This document shows, piece after piece, positions 59,563-64,000 of a stretch of DNA of 64,000 nt (within the stretch, counting starts at the first letter, position 1; the number at the start of each line of letters is the position of its first letter). Origin of the DNA: Ischnura elegans (taxonomy: Eukaryota; Arthropoda; Insecta; Odonata; Coenagrionidae); the NCBI RefSeq assembly GCF_921293095.1, contig NC_060249.1, positions 83,649,907-83,713,906 of the forward strand, read 5' to 3'. The translations under genes and the position numbers were made by a program. A model generated the notes under the pieces. The model was not told where the DNA came from. It worked only from the letters and a program-made list of their open reading frames with translations, and did no database searches.

Positions 59563-61340
59563 TTACGTGAAAATGATTTTATGGCACATATGTTATGTTT
59601 GTTCTCAATTTAACGACCTCTTTGTTTTATTTTGCCGATACGAGTTAATGGAGACATCTAGAAATCCGTTTCAACTATAGTGTTTAAAAATATATTAGTT
59701 TTTCTTCTATCTAAAACGTGTAAAAAGGAGTTAATGTATAAACTGACACTTTTTATGGTACTTTAGCGGGAGTTTTCCGGTGGAAAAAGGTGGCAATGAC
59801 CCTCATGGGTGTGTTTCTGTGTGATCTTAGCCTCATGAAGTCGTTTGCTATGGAAACTTTCTCGTCTCATGAATTAGTCCTCTTACTTACGGGAGGTAAA
59901 GGACACTGAAATAGAAAAAAATTTCTTCAGACTTCAGATTCAGGGCAATTTCTTTGCCGTATAATGGATTTGGTCTTTTTTTCCTTACCCGACGTTAAAA
60001 AAGAATTTCAGTGGTAACCAATGAATAAATTAATTGAAATTTTGTCACCTTGGATGAATCGACGCGACGTGCAATAAAGAACTGGCATGGAATGAAAAAA
60101 TTAATTTTATGCCATGTAAATATTTTGATCGATTTAAAAATTGTAGTTGTCAGCCATTGAATAACTGACAAGTTTCAGTTAACTCGTATGCTAAGGTCTC
60201 TCATTATTGTTGAAGGTATTGTTAGTGTAATACCAGTAATGACTAAGGAAGGTAAGCTCTTGCACGCTTGAAATTGGGTAGCTGGCGAGTTAGGAGGGAA
60301 GATGAAGTGGAATCTATCGTGGGTCAAATCCCAATTAGTGCGCGGATTTTCTTTATTTAATAAATTGCTTTCGTAATCTATAGACCTAATGGCAATATAT
60401 AACTGCTGGGGCTCTAATCAATATGAAAAATAGAATCTAATCGAAGGATAAATCTTAAATGTCTCAAATATAAAATGAAACGTAAATGCAGAAAGATTTT
60501 TTTACCAAGAAGTTAATTTATTTTTTTTGCTAAGGATTGGTGGATATTCCTGTGGAACACGTACCACTTACTATGACTCTAAAAAAGTCTTGGCAAAAAT
60601 TCATAAGAATTAGTGCTGTTGTTGTTAATGAATGTACGAACAAAGTTTATATATCCTTAATTACATTAGTTTGAGATAAGAAAAATGATGAATTTATAAT
60701 ATTATTGCTCTGAGCGAACAAGCTGTACTTGTGATGACCTGCCACAGGAATTGGCAACGTATAAGAATGTATAAAAATTTGAAACAGGTTTATACAATTT
60801 TTTCATAGGGGTTGTCTCAGCCGACCGAGTAGAAACTTGACGAAGCCTTGAAATTTTCATGAATATGAAGTCCACGAATGTCGATTCTCTGGTGCCTATT
60901 TTTATTCGTGGACCGTATCAAAGAGGGTGCTAGATTGGATGTGACGTCTCACAGTATCCCTCTGGAATGTTAACTTTGTCGTCTAAATGCGAAATACCTT
61001 CTTTTTATATAGGACCTTTCCCCGTAAGTATGCCAATTTTCAAGAATATTGCTCGAGGGGAAGTTACTAAAATTAGAGGTCAAAAATGACACACGACCCT
61101 TGGTACAGTCTGTACATCTTGTATTGTCATGCCGCAGTTCGAATTACCACAGGGAATGACTGTTATTTTCTTCAAAGTGGAGTTGTAGAAGGCACTGGTT
61201 TGGTGTAAGTGAAAAATATAACTTCAACTCAAGACACTTCATTTAATTAACACACGATCAGAAGAGTATTGTGGCACAGAGTAAACATAAATACATTTGG
61301 TCGCTAACCAACGAAAATCTGAAAATTACAATAACAATAA
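59563..61340. other. No gene recognised
   Basis: AT-rich; nothing identified. Confidence 0.5.
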
Positions 61341-61348
61341 TGACCCAG

Positions 61349-62030
61349 TGGATAGGTCATATCATTTGACAGGGTGATTTCGTTAGGAATATGGTAGAGG
61401 GAAAAATTAATGAAAGAGTCCGCCGAGGAAGACCAAGAGAGAAGCACTTGCGCCAAGTGAAGAAAAACAGAAGGAAGAAGAACGACAGGGAATCGAAGAA
61501 ACAAGCTCGGTAAAGTGAGAAATGGAGAGTTGTAGTAAACCATTCATATGATTCAAAAAGTAGATAGCGATTCATAGGATTCAAAAAGAATCTATCAACT
61601 CCTGGAAATATAAGCGTTGGAAGTAAGGAAGCAATTCATCGGGACCTATATTTGTAGCATGCTTCTTAATGGATTAAAGAACGATGACAGCGGTAGAGAA
61701 GCCATATCCGCGGTCGACACATGTTGTCACAGAAGAGTAATGAAGAATAAACATATTGATTGCGTAAGTAATGTGGAAGTTTTAGGAAGAGGTGGAGAGA
61801 ATTATTTTGAAATCTTTAGAAAGAAGACGGGACGATTTAATCGGCCGTATCAATAGACGTTTGATAAAAAATCGTTGAAGGACAGGTGTGTATTGGAAGA
61901 ATAACAGAGGAAGGCCTTCAGATGATATTCATGGAGCTAATGATAGTGAATGTAGAAATGAAGAATAATCCACGTTATTAAAGACCAGATGATGGGAGAA
62001 CGAGTAGTGCGCTGCGTTTAACCAATCTTG
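61349..62030 (+). pseudogene. Non-LTR retrotransposon reverse-transcriptase remnants
   Basis: The frame from 61349 reads WIGHII, TGA stop, QGDFVRNMVEGKI, then RVRRGRPREKHLRQVKKN, typical of the C-terminal part of arthropod LINE polyproteins. A second piece at 61619-61856 begins VRKQFIGTYICSMLLNG and continues CCHRRVMKNKHIDCVSNVEVL, a segment that normally precedes the first. The order is thus rearranged. Traces continue near 61,900-62,030. Multiple stops; dead. Clade not assigned. Confidence 0.6.
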
Positions 62031-62700
62031 GAATTAGTATATGTCGTAAAAATCCTTCACACTTTTCTACGTTAATATTTACTATAAAAGGAGTCAACAT
62101 GTTGCACTGCAATGCAGCATCATCAAGTGCTGTTGCATCCTTTTCAAGAAACATGTTCACTCGTTTTTAACCCCTAGAGTATCCGATCTCTCGCGAAAAA
62201 TGCCAGAAGCGCAATAACGCTGCTCCTGAAACTATTTTTTTATTATAATAATTAAGTCATACTACCAAAAATTCGTCAAATACTACATTAAAAAGGTGAA
62301 ACCACATGTAATATGTATTTCCTAAAGTTTTTGAATACATACCTTCAGTTTTTTTTGAGACTTATTTTTTTCTTAATCTACTGCAAAATCAGCAAAAATG
62401 CCTCGGCACTTTTAGCGTAGTACTTATAAAATAGGTTGGCACACCAAGGGTTGAATAAATGTTGATGATGAAAAGTACAAAGTATCTTTACTTCATATCC
62501 TACAATGGATTTCCACTAAGTATCAGCCTCCACCATTCATTTCAATCTTGGAATTGCTGGCTGCTAATAACTTGGATTGTAATACTATGAATGAATGAAT
62601 CTCGTAGCCACAGTGAAAAATTCACGCTGAAATTCCTGATGTAAAACAGCGCGCAGTATGTACGCACCCCAGTATTTTTCATCACCATGGGATGTTAGGT
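62031..62700. other. No gene recognised
   Basis: AT-rich; nothing identified. Confidence 0.5.
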
Positions 62701-63130
62701 TTGTTGACACCCTCCACCCCCTTACTTACTCAGTCGCTTGCAAATGTGCCGCTTCGGAATGAATACCAATGTGCGAGAGATTGTGCATGAGGAGAGGAAG
62801 AGGAAGGAAATAAATACTTAGATCATCGACGACCTTGGCGCCGTGGAATGCCTGACTTTTTTTTGTTTTTCTGAGAGTCCGCTTTCTTTTCTTTTCATTT
62901 TCTTTCCCTTCGCTCATAGTGCTGGCGGGGATCGGAGCGGGCAAGCGGCTGTTTTTTATTACCTTTGCAGTCAGGAGAGGAGTGTCTCAGGACTCGTGAA
63001 ACTCGGTTATCCTGATGAACGTATCGGTGGAGTGTTAAGCTGTGAATGTGGCTGCGAATACTCGTTTGACCATGAAAACCAGCTCGCGTGTGTGGGTTCA
63101 TGTGTTTACCCGTGGCAAAGTGAATGTTAG
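62700..63130. other. GC-richer patch with a 95-codon frame
   Basis: Plus-strand frame 62843-63130 has a hydrophobic N-terminal stretch and five cysteines (CECGCEYSFD, ACVGSCVYPW), superficially like a short secreted peptide, but the splice context and family are unknown. The opposite strand is open too. Confidence 0.25.
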
Positions 63131-64000
63131 GTAGTGGACTGTCTGAACAAATTAGATGGAGGCCAGAGATGGGGAATATTAATGGGATATGAGGGCGTAA
63201 CGGAGAAATGATTGTGCCATAAATATTTTTGAATCTATTTTTAATGGAAAGAAGTGCTCTTGAATACCCATAACTCGATCGCGAATCACACCATCATTTT
63301 TTCACCCTCAAGTCCTGGGATCACCCTAGTTATACTTTTCAATGAATGTTACGGTAATTAGTTGCGGTTAATCTGTCATTTGATGTAACACTCGATTGTT
63401 GGCACGTGTCTGGTTCATTATTTTTAGACCTGCTATTAAAATGGTCTATTCTTGTTAACAGGGAGCAAATTCCATTAATATTTTCTGCTTTAATTAATTT
63501 TCTGCATTAATAGTTTCTGGTCCAGGCCGTTCAGGGTTGGAAGACGCGGTAGTCGCAATGCATAGGTAGGTGGAGGTCTAAGAGATAGTAATCATTGGCT
63601 CTTGATCACTTTTACGTAGGGCCTCATCGGAAGATCAATGAAAGAGACCAGCTCACTTCAATTCGTAAAAATGCTTACATTGTTCAGTCATTTTAATGCT
63701 TTGCTGTTAGCTTCGAATTTCCACTCTGGGCTTAATTATGTTGACTCTGAAGATAAATTAATGCAGCGAGTCACTCATTCATGCATGCATTAAACTTTAC
63801 TGTGGTCTAAAAACGCAAAAAAAACGTGGGAAAGAGAGAAATTGAATTTGACGGTTTTCGTAGAAATTTGAACTAGCTTTGATGTAGGACGTAGTGTTTA
63901 TCTCTGGAATTTTCCAGCATCTTATTCCAGTGTACAACTTTAAAAAATGCTATCAGTTCGAAAAGCCATTAGAAATTATCGGTTCCTAAAGTGTTTCGAT
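63131..64000. other. No gene recognised
   Basis: AT-rich; nothing identified up to the window edge. Confidence 0.5.

Noticed and set aside
61304..61584. Minus-strand hydrophobic frames
   Set aside because: Antisense to the LINE reverse-transcriptase remnant.
62843..63130. Cysteine-containing 95-codon frame resembling a secreted peptide
   Set aside because: Opposite strand equally open, no defined signal cleavage or family; kept only as a low-confidence patch.
1..64000. CRISPR arrays, operons, phage or bacterial defence genes
   Set aside because: Spliced genes, tRNA-derived SINEs and eukaryotic transposons show nuclear eukaryotic DNA; no regularly spaced direct repeats of CRISPR type were seen.

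Overview
This is a window of eukaryotic, probably insect, nuclear DNA. It contains spliced genes with GT-AG introns, an AT-rich background, a eukaryotic tRNA gene, tRNA-derived SINEs and many short DNA transposons with 8-bp target-site duplications. There are no operons or ribosome binding sites. The species cannot be named from the sequence; an arthropod is favoured by the Transib element and the mix of repeats.

Left (1-11,567, + strand): ten coding exons of a glycoside hydrolase family 35 beta-galactosidase, closest in my reading to GLB1L2/GLB1L3 (beta-galactosidase-1-like). The exons join in frame for about 578 codons to a TAG at 11,565-11,567. Both catalytic glutamates are present. The 5' end (signal peptide and about the first 70-80 residues) lies left of the window. 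The introns carry three hAT-type MITEs, one foldback element and a degenerate tandem array of about 100 bp units.

Middle (about 11.6-21 kb): intergenic or very long intronic DNA with a 4,400-bp Transib transposon at 16,351-20,750. It has CACAGTG termini, a CGTCG target duplication, 953-bp terminal inverted repeats that appear identical, and a decayed minus-strand transposase gene of the family related to RAG1. This is the most striking object in the window. Its termini read like a V(D)J recombination signal: heptamer, 22-bp spacer, nonamer-like block.

Right (21-64 kb): no protein gene recognised. The region holds hAT MITEs of several families (one with a nested insertion, one built of reiterated CGAAAC/GTTTCG motifs), an apparently functional tRNA-Lys(UUU) gene at 48,716-48,788 (minus), tRNA-derived SINEs, two truncated copies of one LINE-like 3' end, a scrambled reverse-transcriptase remnant near 61.3-62.0 kb, duplicated blocks near 50-51.5 kb, several long hairpins, and a scattered set of GC-rich patches that are candidate regulatory elements. 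Most open reading frames in this half are chance or composition effects.
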